This document shows, piece after piece, positions 40,550 through 52,163 of a stretch of DNA of 64,000 nucleotides. The first letter of the stretch is position 1. Every line of letters starts with the position of its first letter. The position numbers were made by a program, and so were the translations under genes. Source of the stretch: Celerinatantimonas diazotrophica (GTDB taxonomy: Bacteria > Pseudomonadota > Gammaproteobacteria > Enterobacterales > Celerinatantimonadaceae); assembly GCF_004339545.1 (NCBI RefSeq), contig NZ_SMGD01000004.1, positions 28,401-92,400 on the forward strand. The letters run 5' to 3'. Under the pieces are notes generated by a model. It worked only from the letters and a program-made list of their open reading frames with translations, was not told where the DNA came from and ran no database searches.

Positions 40550-41484
40550 GGGTCGCAACGATAACCCTAAATCCAGCTTTAGACCTTACAGGCCAGCTCA
40601 ACACGTTGACAGTTGATAGCGTGAATCTTATCGATCAGGCCAGCCTGACGCCTGGAGGGAAAGGGATTAATGTGGCCCGAGTACTCAGCGATCTGGGCAC
40701 TAAATCAACGGTCAGCGGTTGGTTAGGCGATGAAAACCAAGACCCATTTGTTCATCTGTTTGAGCAAATTGATGCCAGAGACGAATTTTTGCGACAAAGA
40801 GGAACAACGCGAACAAATGTAAAATTAGCCGAAATCAATGGCCGCGTGACCGATATTAATTTCCCCGGCATGGCCATCGACCATCAGGCTGTTCAACAGA
40901 TGGAGAAGAAACTCACCGAGTTAGTCGCTGATCACCAGTGGTTCGTGCTCGCAGGAAGCCTCCCTCGCGGCGTGAGCCCAACTCTTTATCAGCGTTGGAT
41001 TGAGTTACTCAACAAGCAAGGTGCTCGTGTCATATTTGATAGCAGCGCAGATGCACTCAATTATGGACTTGAGGCTGCACCTTATTTGGTTAAGCCAAAC
41101 GAGCATGAACTTGCTCAATGGATTGGCCATGAACTTAACGATGAGAATGAAATCATTAAAGCGGCACGCCAGCTCATCAACAAGGGAATTACCCATGTGT
41201 TGGTCTCGCGCGGCAGTGATGGCGTTATTTGGGTAACGGAGCAACAAGTTGTTAAAGCTAAGCCACCTAAAATGAATGTTGTCAGTACCGTTGGAGCAGG
41301 AGATTCTATGGTTGCAGCAATGACCCATGCTCTCACTCAGGGCTGGGATGTAACCAAGAGCGTCACTTATGCCACAGCAGTTTCAGCATTGGCTGTAACA
41401 CAGGTTAGCGTCGGCATCGGCGATCAAAGCAAACTCGAGTCGTTAATTGAGCAAATACAACTTAGTGAATTGCCTAATACGTGA
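40546..41484 (+). CDS. fruK: 1-phosphofructokinase
   Basis: 312-aa PfkB-family kinase that makes fructose 1,6-bisphosphate from fructose 1-phosphate, the Cra inducer. N-terminal TLNPALD and GGKGINVARVL and the C-terminal signature STVGAGDSMVAAM with catalytic Asp are intact. Its start overlaps the fruB stop; its stop lies just before fruA. Confidence 0.96.
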   Translation: MRVATITLNPALDLTGQLNTLTVDSVNLIDQASLTPGGKGINVARVLSDLGTKSTVSGWLGDENQDPFVHLFEQIDARDEFLRQRGTTRTNVKLAEINGRVTDINFPGMAIDHQAVQQMEKKLTELVADHQWFVLAGSLPRGVSPTLYQRWIELLNKQGARVIFDSSADALNYGLEAAPYLVKPNEHELAQWIGHELNDENEIIKAARQLINKGITHVLVSRGSDGVIWVTEQQVVKAKPPKMNVVSTVGAGDSMVAAMTHALTQGWDVTKSVTYATAVSALAVTQVSVGIGDQSKLESLIEQIQLSELPNT

Positions 41485-41495
41485 GGAGCCAAAGG

Positions 41496-43244
41496 ATGAA
41501 AATAGCCATTATTACCGCCTGCCCTGCGGGTGTCGCCACAAGCTTTATGGCAGCAAGACGCTTAGAAGAAAAGGCGAAAAAACAAGGTATTGAAACATTA
41601 GTTGAGTGTCATTCTAATGTTGAACCCGTTCAGTTATTAACCGCCGAACAGCTCGCTCAGTGCGATAAGGTGATTCTAGCTGTTCCGCAAAATCACAATG
41701 TGGATTTATCCCGATTAAACGGGCTAAATGTTGTTTTAAGCAGTATTGATACAATTTTAGCTGACCCTCAGGCAGTACTTGATAGTGATGCAAAATCATT
41801 TGAAGCACCGCAACAGGTCGCACCAGCACAAAGTTCGGATCATCTTAATGTGGTTGCCGTAACAGCCTGTCCAACAGGTGTTGCGCATACCTTCATGGCT
41901 GCCGAAGCCCTCGAACAAGCTGGGCAACGTCGTGGCTGGACAATTAAAGTTGAAACTCGCGGCAGTGTTGGCGCCAAAAATCAACTTACAGATGATGAAA
42001 TTGCCAACGCAGACTTAGTGATTCTGGCAACCGATATTGAAGTAGACCGATCACCATTTGCCGGTAAAAAAGTTTATCACTGTTCAACTGGCTCAGCATT
42101 GAAGAAAACTCAACAGGTACTGGATGACGCAGTCGCAAATGCTACTGTTCAGTCTGGCTCATCCTCTGGTGCCGCAACGAGCGGTGGTAGCGGTAAAAAA
42201 GAAAAATCAGGGCCTTACAAACACTTGTTAACAGGTGTGTCATTCATGCTGCCAATGGTCGTTGCCGGTGGTTTGCTGATTGCGATTTCATTTATCTTTG
42301 GGATCCATGCGTTTGAACAAAAAGGCACTCTAGCTGCAGCATTAATGGATATTGGTGGCGGAACAGCCTTTAAACTGATGATCCCAGTGCTCGCCGGTTA
42401 TATTGCTTACTCAATTGCTGACCGTCCTGGCTTAACCCCTGGTATGATTGGTGGTTTACTCGCAAGCACTCTCGGTGCCGGGTTTATCGGTGGTATCATT
42501 GCTGGTTTCCTCGCAGGTTACACGGCTAAGTTTTTTGCTACAGCCATTAAATTGCCAGAAAGTGTTGAATCACTGAAACCAATTTTGATTATTCCTCTGC
42601 TTGCCAGCGCAGTTACCGGCCTTGTCATGATCTACGTCGTGGGCAAACCTACTGCGGCTCTGATGGAAAGCATGACTCACTTCCTGAAAAACATGGGCTC
42701 AGCAAACGCAATTTTGTTGGGGATCGTTGTAGGATTGATGATGTGCTTTGACTTGGGTGGCCCAATTAACAAAGCGGCCTATACCTTTGGTGTTGGCTTG
42801 TTAGCCTCTCAGACTTATGCGCCAATGGCTGCAATTATGGCTTCAGGTATGGTTCCTCCTCTGGGTATGGCTATCGCTACCGTGATTGCCCGCCGGAAGT
42901 TCAGCAAAGCAGAAACCGAAGCTGGTAAAGCCGCATTTGTGCTAGGACTGTGCTTTATCACTGAAGGCTCAATTCCATTTGCTGCACGAGATCCATTACG
43001 CGTAATACCAGCCAACATGATTGGGGGCGCAATTACAGGCGCGCTATCAATGTACTTTGGATGTAAACTGATGGCTCCGCATGGTGGTATCTTCGTTCTA
43101 GCGATTCCACATGCAATCAATCACGTCCTGCTTTATTTAATCTCAATTGTAGTCGGTGCTGCAGTAACAGGTATTATTTATGCCTTCTTCCGCAAACCAG
43201 ATACCACTTCAATTGCCAAACCTGCAAGCGGGTCAATTATTTAA
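41496..43244 (+). CDS. fruA: PTS fructose permease, EIIB'BC
   Basis: 582 aa from ATG 41496, which has AGGAG 7 nt upstream; a GTG at 41481 is also in frame. Layout: B' domain with a degenerate copy (ITACPAGVATSF, Cys9), active B domain (VTACPTGVAHTF, Cys about 125), a Gly/Ser linker near 215-228, and the membrane C domain with eight or more helices including GGPINKAAYTF and ITEGSIPFAA. It transports fructose and phosphorylates it at C1. Confidence 0.96.
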   Translation: MKIAIITACPAGVATSFMAARRLEEKAKKQGIETLVECHSNVEPVQLLTAEQLAQCDKVILAVPQNHNVDLSRLNGLNVVLSSIDTILADPQAVLDSDAKSFEAPQQVAPAQSSDHLNVVAVTACPTGVAHTFMAAEALEQAGQRRGWTIKVETRGSVGAKNQLTDDEIANADLVILATDIEVDRSPFAGKKVYHCSTGSALKKTQQVLDDAVANATVQSGSSSGAATSGGSGKKEKSGPYKHLLTGVSFMLPMVVAGGLLIAISFIFGIHAFEQKGTLAAALMDIGGGTAFKLMIPVLAGYIAYSIADRPGLTPGMIGGLLASTLGAGFIGGIIAGFLAGYTAKFFATAIKLPESVESLKPILIIPLLASAVTGLVMIYVVGKPTAALMESMTHFLKNMGSANAILLGIVVGLMMCFDLGGPINKAAYTFGVGLLASQTYAPMAAIMASGMVPPLGMAIATVIARRKFSKAETEAGKAAFVLGLCFITEGSIPFAARDPLRVIPANMIGGAITGALSMYFGCKLMAPHGGIFVLAIPHAINHVLLYLISIVVGAAVTGIIYAFFRKPDTTSIAKPASGSII

Positions 43245-43254
43245 CCTTCGCTTT

Positions 43255-43282
43255 AATAGCCTGAGCTCACGCTCAGGCTATT
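43255..43282 (+). terminator. Terminator of the fruBKA operon
   Basis: A 12-bp perfect stem AATAGCCTGAGC / GCTCAGGCTATT with a 4-nt loop, followed by GTTTCC. Confidence 0.8.
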
Positions 43283-43362
43283 GTTTCCACCTTAAATCTG
43301 TACAAAGTCCACCAATTAATTCATGATTAAAGTTAAGGTTATTACCTTAATGGAGTTTTTTC

Positions 43363-43881
43363 ATGGTGATGATGGATCCGCTTGAGCAGATGCTACGCAT
43401 TGATTTGCGACAATATCATGGTCAATCTGACTTACTAAGCTATGACCTCGAACAATTAGCCAGCCACTATCAACATCCGGTTCAGGTATTGGATGAGCTT
43501 GCTCACCAACTCAAACTCGATAGTAACGCACTGCAACGCCAATTTGGCCGTGTATTATTTCAGTATCTGCTTGAACAACACCCTGATCTGCTCGATAACG
43601 CCAAAGACTGCTTCGAGCTTTTCAGTCACCCTGATACCCCCTTACAACTTGAAATCGGTCATATTTATGCTGACAATCCCCCGCCCCGCTTCACAGTGGT
43701 TCAATGGCAACCCCCAACATTATTAGTGTTCGATTATCAATCCTCGTTACCTTTTGCTCATGTTTGCCATGGTTTTCTAAAAGCCTGTAGCAACTACTTT
43801 GCCGAACCAATCGCCATTCACCAACAATTGATTGATGGTGCTTTAAACCATGCCCGTTTTACGATGGGAGCACCTAATTAA
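43363..43881 (+). CDS. H-NOX-like (heme NO-binding fold) protein lacking the proximal histidine
   Basis: 172 aa. The order FGRVLFQYLL, then a short loop, IYADNPPPRF, LVFDY and HGFLKACSNYFAEPI follows the H-NOX fold, where the same blocks read LFGxYLF, LYPDAxxPRF, LxYxSxRG and EGxxxGxAxHFxxPV. The position seven residues before the conserved Tyr, normally the heme-ligating His, is Gln95. The YxSxR motif that holds the heme propionates reads Y125-Q-S127-S-L129, so the Arg is gone. It may not bind heme. No cyclic-nucleotide or kinase partner is adjacent. Confidence 0.55.
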   Translation: MVMMDPLEQMLRIDLRQYHGQSDLLSYDLEQLASHYQHPVQVLDELAHQLKLDSNALQRQFGRVLFQYLLEQHPDLLDNAKDCFELFSHPDTPLQLEIGHIYADNPPPRFTVVQWQPPTLLVFDYQSSLPFAHVCHGFLKACSNYFAEPIAIHQQLIDGALNHARFTMGAPN

Positions 43882-43917
43882 CGCATGACTCTGAATGAAT
43901 CATATAATATTCGCCAT

Positions 43918-43952
43918 AAAGATAGTGAACAATTAAATTGTGTGCTATCTTT
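43918..43952 (+). terminator. Hairpin downstream of the H-NOX-like gene
   Basis: Stem AAAGATAG / CTATCTTT with an inner ACAATT / AATTGT pairing. It is A/T-rich and followed by ATAATT, so termination is plausible but weak. Confidence 0.45.
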
Positions 43953-44331
43953 ATAATTACTAGATATCACAACATGAACGATGCGATGTATCAGCACGAT
44001 TTACAGAGTCAATTGAAGGTGCTTGATATTGCCTCACAAGTAGATTTCGTGTGCGCTTAAACCATGGGCTCTAATAAAGAGATAAGTATTGAGTCATGAG
44101 TAAGCCCTTTCAACATTGGGAAGGCAATGATTTGAGCACTTAATCACCAAGGCACGGCATTTTCGGATACAGATGACCGATGCTTAGGCCAATCAATGTG
44201 AGCGGCCAAAGCTTGCTAAGCGGCGCAAAGAGTTCATTTATTAACACCATGCTTAAACCCAGCGAAAGAAGCTGATTTTAGGTAGAACATTTAAAACAGA
44301 GTTATATCCTATATATTCAGGAGAATAAACG
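43953..44331. other. Gene-free spacer before ohr
   Basis: About 380 bp with no convincing gene on either strand. The longest plausible start reads only 28 codons (MNDAMYQHDL onwards, from 43974). There is no OhrR regulator gene here, although ohr is often next to one. No clear ohr promoter is seen. Confidence 0.4.
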
Positions 44332-44760
44332 ATGACCATTGAAAAAGTACTTTACCAGACCAGCGTAACCACCACCGGCGGCCGCGAAGGGCACTCCAGC
44401 TCAGAAGACGGCGCATTAGATTTAAATCTTGCAACGCCTAAAGAACTCGGTGGTAAAGGGGGTAACGGCACAAACCCTGAACAACTATTCGCAGCTGGTT
44501 ATTCAGCCTGCTTTTTAAGTGCGATGCAGTTGACCGCATCTCGCGCAAAAGTAGCACTCCCCGCCCAGACTAAAGTGACAGGTAAGGTGGGGATCGGCTC
44601 TATCGGTGAAGGGTTTGGTATCGAGGTTGAATTAGTAGTCGATATCCCAGGAGTCGAACACAGTATTGCACAAAATATCATCGATAAAGCCCATGAGATC
44701 TGCCCTTATTCAAATGCAACTCGCGGTAATATTGACGTAACACTGACGGTTGCGGAATAA
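44332..44760 (+). CDS. ohr: Organic hydroperoxide resistance protein Ohr
   Basis: 142-aa thiol peroxidase of the Ohr/OsmC family that reduces organic and fatty-acid hydroperoxides. The two catalytic cysteines are in [10 protein letters not shown] (about Cys60) and [13 protein letters not shown] (about Cys124). Opening [28 protein letters not shown] is typical of Ohr, not OsmC. AGGAG precedes the start. Confidence 0.95.
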   Translation: MTIEKVLYQTSVTTTGGREGHSSSEDGALDLNLATPKELGGKGGNGTNPEQLFAAGYSACFLSAMQLTASRAKVALPAQTKVTGKVGIGSIGEGFGIEVELVVDIPGVEHSIAQNIIDKAHEICPYSNATRGNIDVTLTVAE

Positions 44761-45114
44761 AACCTAGGGACTTTTTTATAGGTGGTTCGTTAACAGTTTA
44801 CAGGCTCCAAAGCCTGAATGAATACTGTCATTCATTGTCACGACTTACATGGCTTCTGTAACCGCTGTTATTAAGCATAGAAGCCATCTTAACTTACTTT
44901 AAGCCCACGCTTCACAGCTAAAACACAACGAAACCATAGCAATTGATAGCTTGAGCATTCTATCTCATCATTGTCTGATGCCATCGCGCCTACCCATCAC
45001 CACCAGTAAAGACTCAAAACCAGGAATATCAGGTGTTATCTGTGTCCACTGCGATTTTTGGTTAGCGGTGTTTTGAACTCGCTTGAAAAAACACCAGCTT
45101 AGTAAATCATAAAA
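44761..45114. other. Gene-free spacer between ohr and the bgl control region
   Basis: Holds CTAGGGACT directly after ohr, resembling the MITE tip seen near argP, but I find no matching second end. Two hairpins lie in it: ATGGCTTCT / AGAAGCCAT (44849-44887) and GGTGTTTT / AAAACACC (45067-45095). A 52-codon minus-strand frame at 44968-45126 has no recognised similarity and no clear ribosome site. Confidence 0.4.
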
Positions 45115-45130
45115 TGTGATTACCATCATA
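45115..45130 (+). promoter_or_regulatory. Possible CRP site upstream of bglF
   Basis: TGTGATTACCATCATA matches TGTGA-N6-TCACA in the left half fully and in 3 of 5 positions on the right. Catabolite control would fit a beta-glucoside operon. Confidence 0.45.
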
Positions 45131-45237
45131 TTAATCTAATGAATATCGCTAAATTGTTTGAGGTTCATCTGGTATTTCATTTTTGTAAATTGAATAAAAT
45201 TTCTACTTAACATTAACTTACGGGACAAATTGCTTCG

Positions 45238-45266
45238 GGCATGTAACTGGTAAAGCAGGCAGGACC
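45238..45266 (+). promoter_or_regulatory. RAT site (ribonucleic antiterminator) for BglG
   Basis: 29 nt beginning GGCATGTAACTGG and ending GCAGGCAGGACC, aligned without gaps to the E. coli bgl RAT (GGATTGTTACTG ... GCAGGCAAAACC) with about 20 matches. Its last four bases are the first arm of the following terminator, so BglG binding to the RAT would block the terminator. Confidence 0.8.
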
Positions 45267-45314
45267 CAGACGAGTGAACAGACACTAGTGTTCACTCGTT
45301 TGGGTCTTTTTTTT
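45263..45314 (+). terminator. BglG-controlled leader terminator
   Basis: Stem GACCCAGACGAGTGAACA / TGTTCACTCGTTTGGGTC, 18 positions with one G-T/mismatch, then eight or nine T. It lies 30 bp before bglF and overlaps the RAT, the classic antitermination switch for a beta-glucoside operon. Confidence 0.9.
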
Positions 45315-45343
45315 GCTTAAATAAAACGCAAAGGCGATGTGTT

Positions 45344-48654
<3,311 letters not shown>

Positions 48655-48675
48655 GTGAGCATCAACAGGGAACCT

Positions 48676-49527
48676 ATGCTAACCATAAAGAAGACGCTCA
48701 ATTCAAGCGTGGTTTTGGTTGAACAGAATGGTCAACCGATGATTTTGCTGGGTAAAGGGATTGGCTACGGTAAAAAAGAAGGGTCACAAATCAAGTATGA
48801 TGATGTCAGCCAAGTTTTTATGCCGGTGGACAACCTTTATGTCAAGCAAATGCTTGATAGCATAGATTCGATCCCTGCGGTTTACTTCGAATTAACCCAA
48901 GAGATAGTAACTTACGCAGAAAAGGTGATAGGTCAAAAGTTAAATAATGCTATTTATTTCAGTTTGACGGATCACCTTAACTTTGCGGTTGAACGTTTTC
49001 ACAATAAAATCGCGATCACCAACCGAGTGTTTTGGGAGATAAAAACTTTCTACAGTAGAGAGTTTTTAATCGGTAAATATGCCGTCTCACTACTCAATCA
49101 ACGTCTCAATCTTGAACTGCCAGAACATGAAGCAGCGAATGTCGCGTTCCATATTATCAATGCGCAAAATGGCGATAGTACAGATGCTAATGGTACTAAA
49201 TATGCGCATCTGGTAGGGAAAATTGTAAATATTGTTCGATACACTGTAGGAGGTGATATATCCCTAGAAGATATTCACTACACAAGATTTATTACGCACG
49301 TTAAATTTTTTGTCGAACGATTCTTCACTGGAAAAATGCTGCAAGATAATGAAACCCTTTTGTTTGAGCATCTACAATTTAAATATCCAAAAGCGATGAA
49401 TGGTGCTTTTAAAATCCGTGATTACATTTCTGAGACTTACAAAGAAAATATATCGAACGAAGAAATTACATATCTTGCAGTTCATATTAATCGACTCATC
49501 AACGTGATTGCTCCAAAACATAATTGA
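48676..49527 (+). CDS. bglG: BglG-family transcription antiterminator
   Basis: 283 aa from ATG 48676 with AGGGAA upstream; a GTG at 48655 is also open. RNA-binding CAT domain (residues 1-56, LNSSVVLVEQNGQPMILLGKGIGYGKK), then PRD1 (about 70-170, with VAFHIINA) and PRD2 (about 175-280, with HLQFKYP and LAVHINRL). PTS phosphorylation of PRD histidines sets its activity. It should bind the RAT before bglF. Position at the operon end gives autoregulation. Confidence 0.95.
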   Translation: MLTIKKTLNSSVVLVEQNGQPMILLGKGIGYGKKEGSQIKYDDVSQVFMPVDNLYVKQMLDSIDSIPAVYFELTQEIVTYAEKVIGQKLNNAIYFSLTDHLNFAVERFHNKIAITNRVFWEIKTFYSREFLIGKYAVSLLNQRLNLELPEHEAANVAFHIINAQNGDSTDANGTKYAHLVGKIVNIVRYTVGGDISLEDIHYTRFITHVKFFVERFFTGKMLQDNETLLFEHLQFKYPKAMNGAFKIRDYISETYKENISNEEITYLAVHINRLINVIAPKHN

Positions 49528-49530
49528 AGG

Positions 49531-49548
49531 TTGGTAAGGCTTTACCAA
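49531..49548 (+). terminator. Hairpin after bglG
   Basis: TTGGTAA / TTACCAA stem with a 4-nt loop just downstream of the bglG stop; only short A/T sequence follows, so weak evidence. Confidence 0.4.
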
Positions 49549-49788
49549 TATAGAGATAGAGCGAGTTGCTCTGTGTGGTATGAAAAGTAAACAGCTAATG
49601 GGGCTGTTATCATGGTTTCGCGAAAAATCATAATAACGACGCCCCTGGACACATTGTTATCCAGCCAAGGGGTACCAGTTCTATTGCCAAACGCAACTAA
49701 ATCGTCTTTTTTCGCAGTTATTCCTATCGACCGGCTTCACCGGGAGTGGCCGTCTTGGCCACCCTCCGCAAACCCTAGTGGGACATTG
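49549..49788. other. Gene-free junction between bgl operon and accessory region
   Basis: 240 bp with higher GC than the neighbours and two imperfect inverted repeats (CCCCTGGACA ... CCAAGGGG; GGGAGTGGCC ... GGCCACCCTCC). An open plus-strand frame of 119 codons runs from here into the short-chain dehydrogenase but looks like an antisense shadow. It may mark the edge of transferred DNA. Confidence 0.35.
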
Positions 49789-50517
49789 TCACCATGGCAC
49801 CGGTCCATTTTCATCAAAAAATCCACCTGTTGGACCAGATTCTGGCAAAGATGCGAGTTTCACGACGATCTGTGCGGCCTGCTCCACGCTGCGTGTGCCA
49901 TTGTGATTATTGAGATCAGTCGCGGTAAAGCCGGGATCCGCCGAGTTGATTTTAATGGCCGTGTTTTTTAACTCATAGGCTAACTGAACTGTAAATGCGT
50001 TGATCGTAGTTTTGGATGAGTTATAGGCGAGCGGTTTCACATGTGCAAACTCGTAATTTGGATCACTGTTTTGTGTCAACGACCCAAGTCCAGATGACAT
50101 ATTGACGATTCGTCCTGCTTCAGATTTGCGAAGTAATGGCAGCATGGCTTGTATAACCGCGAAAGCACCAAACACATTGGTTTCGAAGGTCTTCCGAAGT
50201 AATTCCATGCTTACTTGGCTTGGCGGCACTCCGCCGTCTAAGGCAATACCTGCATTGTTGATCAAAACATCGAGCCTGCCAAAACGTTCGCCAATCAGAC
50301 TCGCTGCTGCCTCGATCGTCTTGTGATCGGTGACATCAATCGGAACAAATACAGCGCTTAACCCCTCTTCGGTGAATTTTTTTTCGACTTCAGTCCCATG
50401 AGGCTTGGAGCGAGCGCCAATCAGGACAGTATACCCCATCAGCGCAAGTTCTCGTGATACTTGCAGGCCAATGCCCTTGTTTGCTCCGGTGATAAGTGCG
50501 ATCCGTTTAGAGTTCAT
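49789..50517 (-). CDS. Short-chain dehydrogenase/reductase
   Basis: 242-aa classical SDR. Cofactor motif TGANKGIG (10-17), ARS at 36-38 hinting at NADP(H), NNAG (87-90), catalytic Ser141/142, Tyr165 and Lys169 in YNSSK, and the PG motif SADPGFTATDLN. Substrate is unknown; the family resembles carbonyl reductases of unspecific ketones. It lies just outside the recognised attC array and is not followed by a good attC, so its mobility is unclear. Confidence 0.9.
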   Translation of the reverse strand: MNSKRIALITGANKGIGLQVSRELALMGYTVLIGARSKPHGTEVEKKFTEEGLSAVFVPIDVTDHKTIEAAASLIGERFGRLDVLINNAGIALDGGVPPSQVSMELLRKTFETNVFGAFAVIQAMLPLLRKSEAGRIVNMSSGLGSLTQNSDPNYEFAHVKPLAYNSSKTTINAFTVQLAYELKNTAIKINSADPGFTATDLNNHNGTRSVEQAAQIVVKLASLPESGPTGGFFDENGPVPW

Positions 50518-50567
50518 ATATTAATGCTCCGCTATGTCTAATGCTTACCATCCGGTGAATGGCCTGG

Positions 50568-50723
50568 TTAGCTTTGATTGATTGCAAAAGAACTGCCCGC
50601 TGCTGCCGAAATAATAACTAGCTGTTCTCCGTTCGGGTGTACCTCAAAAATCCAGACACCTTCGAGATCCGAAGTCCAAATGAACCTCGCGAGCAAGCGA
50701 AGCAGTGTCTCGGTTTTTTGCAT
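50568..50723 (-). CDS. Possible small protein or gene fragment
   Basis: 51 codons from ATG 50723 (MQKTETLLRLLARFIW, ending SSFAINQS). It could be a short real protein or the tail of a lost gene: only eleven sense codons lie between the ATG and an upstream in-frame stop. No ribosome site and no family recognised. The stop overlaps TAACCAGGCC, a cassette-boundary-like motif. Confidence 0.3.
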   Translation of the reverse strand: MQKTETLLRLLARFIWTSDLEGVWIFEVHPNGEQLVIISAAAGSSFAINQS

Positions 50724-50860
50724 GATTCCCGCAAGATCACTGGCGAGATTCAGGATTTACTGGTTTGGGCGCCAAGGGTTATGAGCGTGTAACTATTTGC
50801 CCAAACGGTCATAAACCTTCGCCAAATTTTACTTCGTTAAGTAATTATCCTGCCTTCTTC

Positions 50861-50979
50861 GGCCCAATTAAGTAGTAAACAACGCAATACAAAAGCTGCA
50901 GCATTGCGCTATAAACACAAAACTCACCGCAAACCAAAATTACCACGCGTTGCGAGTCACGGTTGAATGATTTGCTATA
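50861..50979 (-). repeat. attC site 1, with disrupted right end
   Basis: Follows the GNAT gene at 50983. On the minus strand it runs from ATAGCAAATC through CGCAACGCGTGG to GCGTTGTTTACTACTTAATT, matching the two inner arms of Vibrio-type attC sites. The expected terminal GGGCGTTAT is replaced by GGGCCGAAG, so the recombination core is lost and the array ends here. Confidence 0.7.
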
Positions 50980-50982
50980 TTG

Positions 50983-51753
50983 CTAGTCTTTACACCAAAC
51001 GCTTCGTACACCAACGCTACTAAATCCTACTGATTTACAGTTCTTACTACTCGTGCTGTTGGGCATTACATCGGTTAAAACCACCTTGAGACCTAAAGAT
51101 ATGGCATCTTCAATTCGAGCTCTCAGTAATGCCGTTTGACATCCATTTGAACGATAGCTCTCTTGTGTGTAGGCATTAGCTAATATTGCATATTCATTCT
51201 CGATAAAACTCGTTGCCCAAGCACATGGCTTACCATTTATTTTTGCAACATAGCAACGAAAAGTATCAGTACAATATAGCGAGCGCTTCTTCTCCCAGAT
51301 TTCGTCCGTACACTCTAATCCTGACGTTTTGAGCAAAGCCAAAAATTCATCAACATTGTCTTGAGCCCATCGTTCAACTGATACGCGATCTGAAACCGCT
51401 TTGGACACTGCGTAGTCTGATACCCGTAGTTCAAGAAACTCATGCTCATAAGCTGGTACAAACTTATGGCTTGATAACCATGCTTTCAGATCGTTTGTCA
51501 TGGCCTTTGGCTCAATCGAAACCTCAGGTGAAAAGCTATCTTTAAACAATTTCAGATGATGCTCTAAGTTTTCTGCGCTACAAGCGCCATGGATGATCAT
51601 CTGATTATCATACTTGCGTGTTTTATCCACAAAAACAGAGCATTCTTCCGTTTCAACCAAAGAGAGTTCACTTGCCAAATCAGTTGAAAGGGTTCGCTTA
51701 TTATTAAACTGGAAGTAAGAGCTATATACGTCTTTGACTCTTTTATCTTGCAT
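50983..51753 (-). CDS. Cassette-borne GNAT acetyltransferase
   Basis: 256 aa; the N-terminal half (1-125) has no clear relatives by eye, while the C-terminal half is a GNAT domain with YRSNGCQTALLRARIEDA (the acetyl-CoA P-loop) and VLTDVMPNSTSSKNCKSVGF. Arrangement resembles proteins with an N-terminal degenerate GNAT copy. Acceptor unknown; cassette GNATs can modify drugs, toxins or proteins. It is the last cassette of the array, between attC 1 and attC 2. Confidence 0.82.
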   Translation of the reverse strand: MQDKRVKDVYSSYFQFNNKRTLSTDLASELSLVETEECSVFVDKTRKYDNQMIIHGACSAENLEHHLKLFKDSFSPEVSIEPKAMTNDLKAWLSSHKFVPAYEHEFLELRVSDYAVSKAVSDRVSVERWAQDNVDEFLALLKTSGLECTDEIWEKKRSLYCTDTFRCYVAKINGKPCAWATSFIENEYAILANAYTQESYRSNGCQTALLRARIEDAISLGLKVVLTDVMPNSTSSKNCKSVGFSSVGVRSVWCKD

Positions 51754-51778
51754 CGTATCCTCAATATTGAATGAAATA

Positions 51779-51898
51779 TAAACGCCAAATTAAGGGGCGA
51801 ACAACGCGACCACCTTACTTAAACCATTGTGCCATAAATACTCAACTAACTTGGAGTGAAAGCGCCAAGCGTTGTGAATCACTCTTAAATTTATTGTA
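51779..51898 (-). repeat. attC site 2, most of it, interrupted by an IS remnant
   Basis: Minus-strand arms CAAT...TTTAAGAGTGATTCACAACGC and GCGTTGTTCGCCCCTTAATT, ending in the core GGCGTTTAT just before the GNAT gene. The left tip (CATAACAAAC) is displaced to 52158-52168 by IS remnant 1. Confidence 0.8.
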
Positions 51899-52157
51899 TG
51901 GATAATAACTAATAACAGGACACCCATCCTATTCACATGGGGAAAATCGTAGCGGCGTTGCTGATTAACAATGTTCCTGAGCTTGGCCATATCACCAATA
52001 AGCAAGCAGCTGCTCTAATCGGTGTGGCTCCCATGAATCGAGAAAGTGGCCATCATTACCTGTGTTAGAAAAATGGTTGTGGTCCTAAATTCGATGCTCA
52101 GAGATGGGACTATGTGGAACGCAAATATGGCGAAAAATTAACTATTGACGCCATACT
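51899..52157 (+). mobile_element. Decayed IS110/IS1111-type element, remnant 1
   Basis: Starts with the same GTATGGATAATAAC end as the fuller copy at 53732. It then carries only the C-terminal part of the transposase (LLINNVPELGHITNKQAAALIGVAPMNRESG-like), interrupted by an internal deletion after GAAAGTGGCC, and ends GACGCCATACTCG. It lies in the tip of an attC. Confidence 0.8.
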
Positions 52158-52163
52158 CGTTTG

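Noticed and set aside
43974..44060. 28-codon frame before ohr, considered as an OhrR (MarR family) fragment
   Set aside because: No MarR helix-turn-helix or conserved cysteine pattern; likely chance.
44968..45126. 52-codon minus-strand frame (MVITFYDLLS ...) in the ohr-bglF spacer
   Set aside because: No ribosome site, no family, and it overlaps a plus-strand hairpin and the CRP-like site of bglF.
49612..49971. 119-codon plus-strand frame overlapping the end of the SDR gene
   Set aside because: Pro/Ser/Trp-rich with no recognisable family and antisense to a well-supported SDR gene over about half its length; it looks like a shadow frame.
50578..50784. Plus-strand 68-codon frame after the SDR gene
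   Set aside because: Ser/Arg-rich composition without similarity; the minus-strand reading of the same stretch looks more protein-like.
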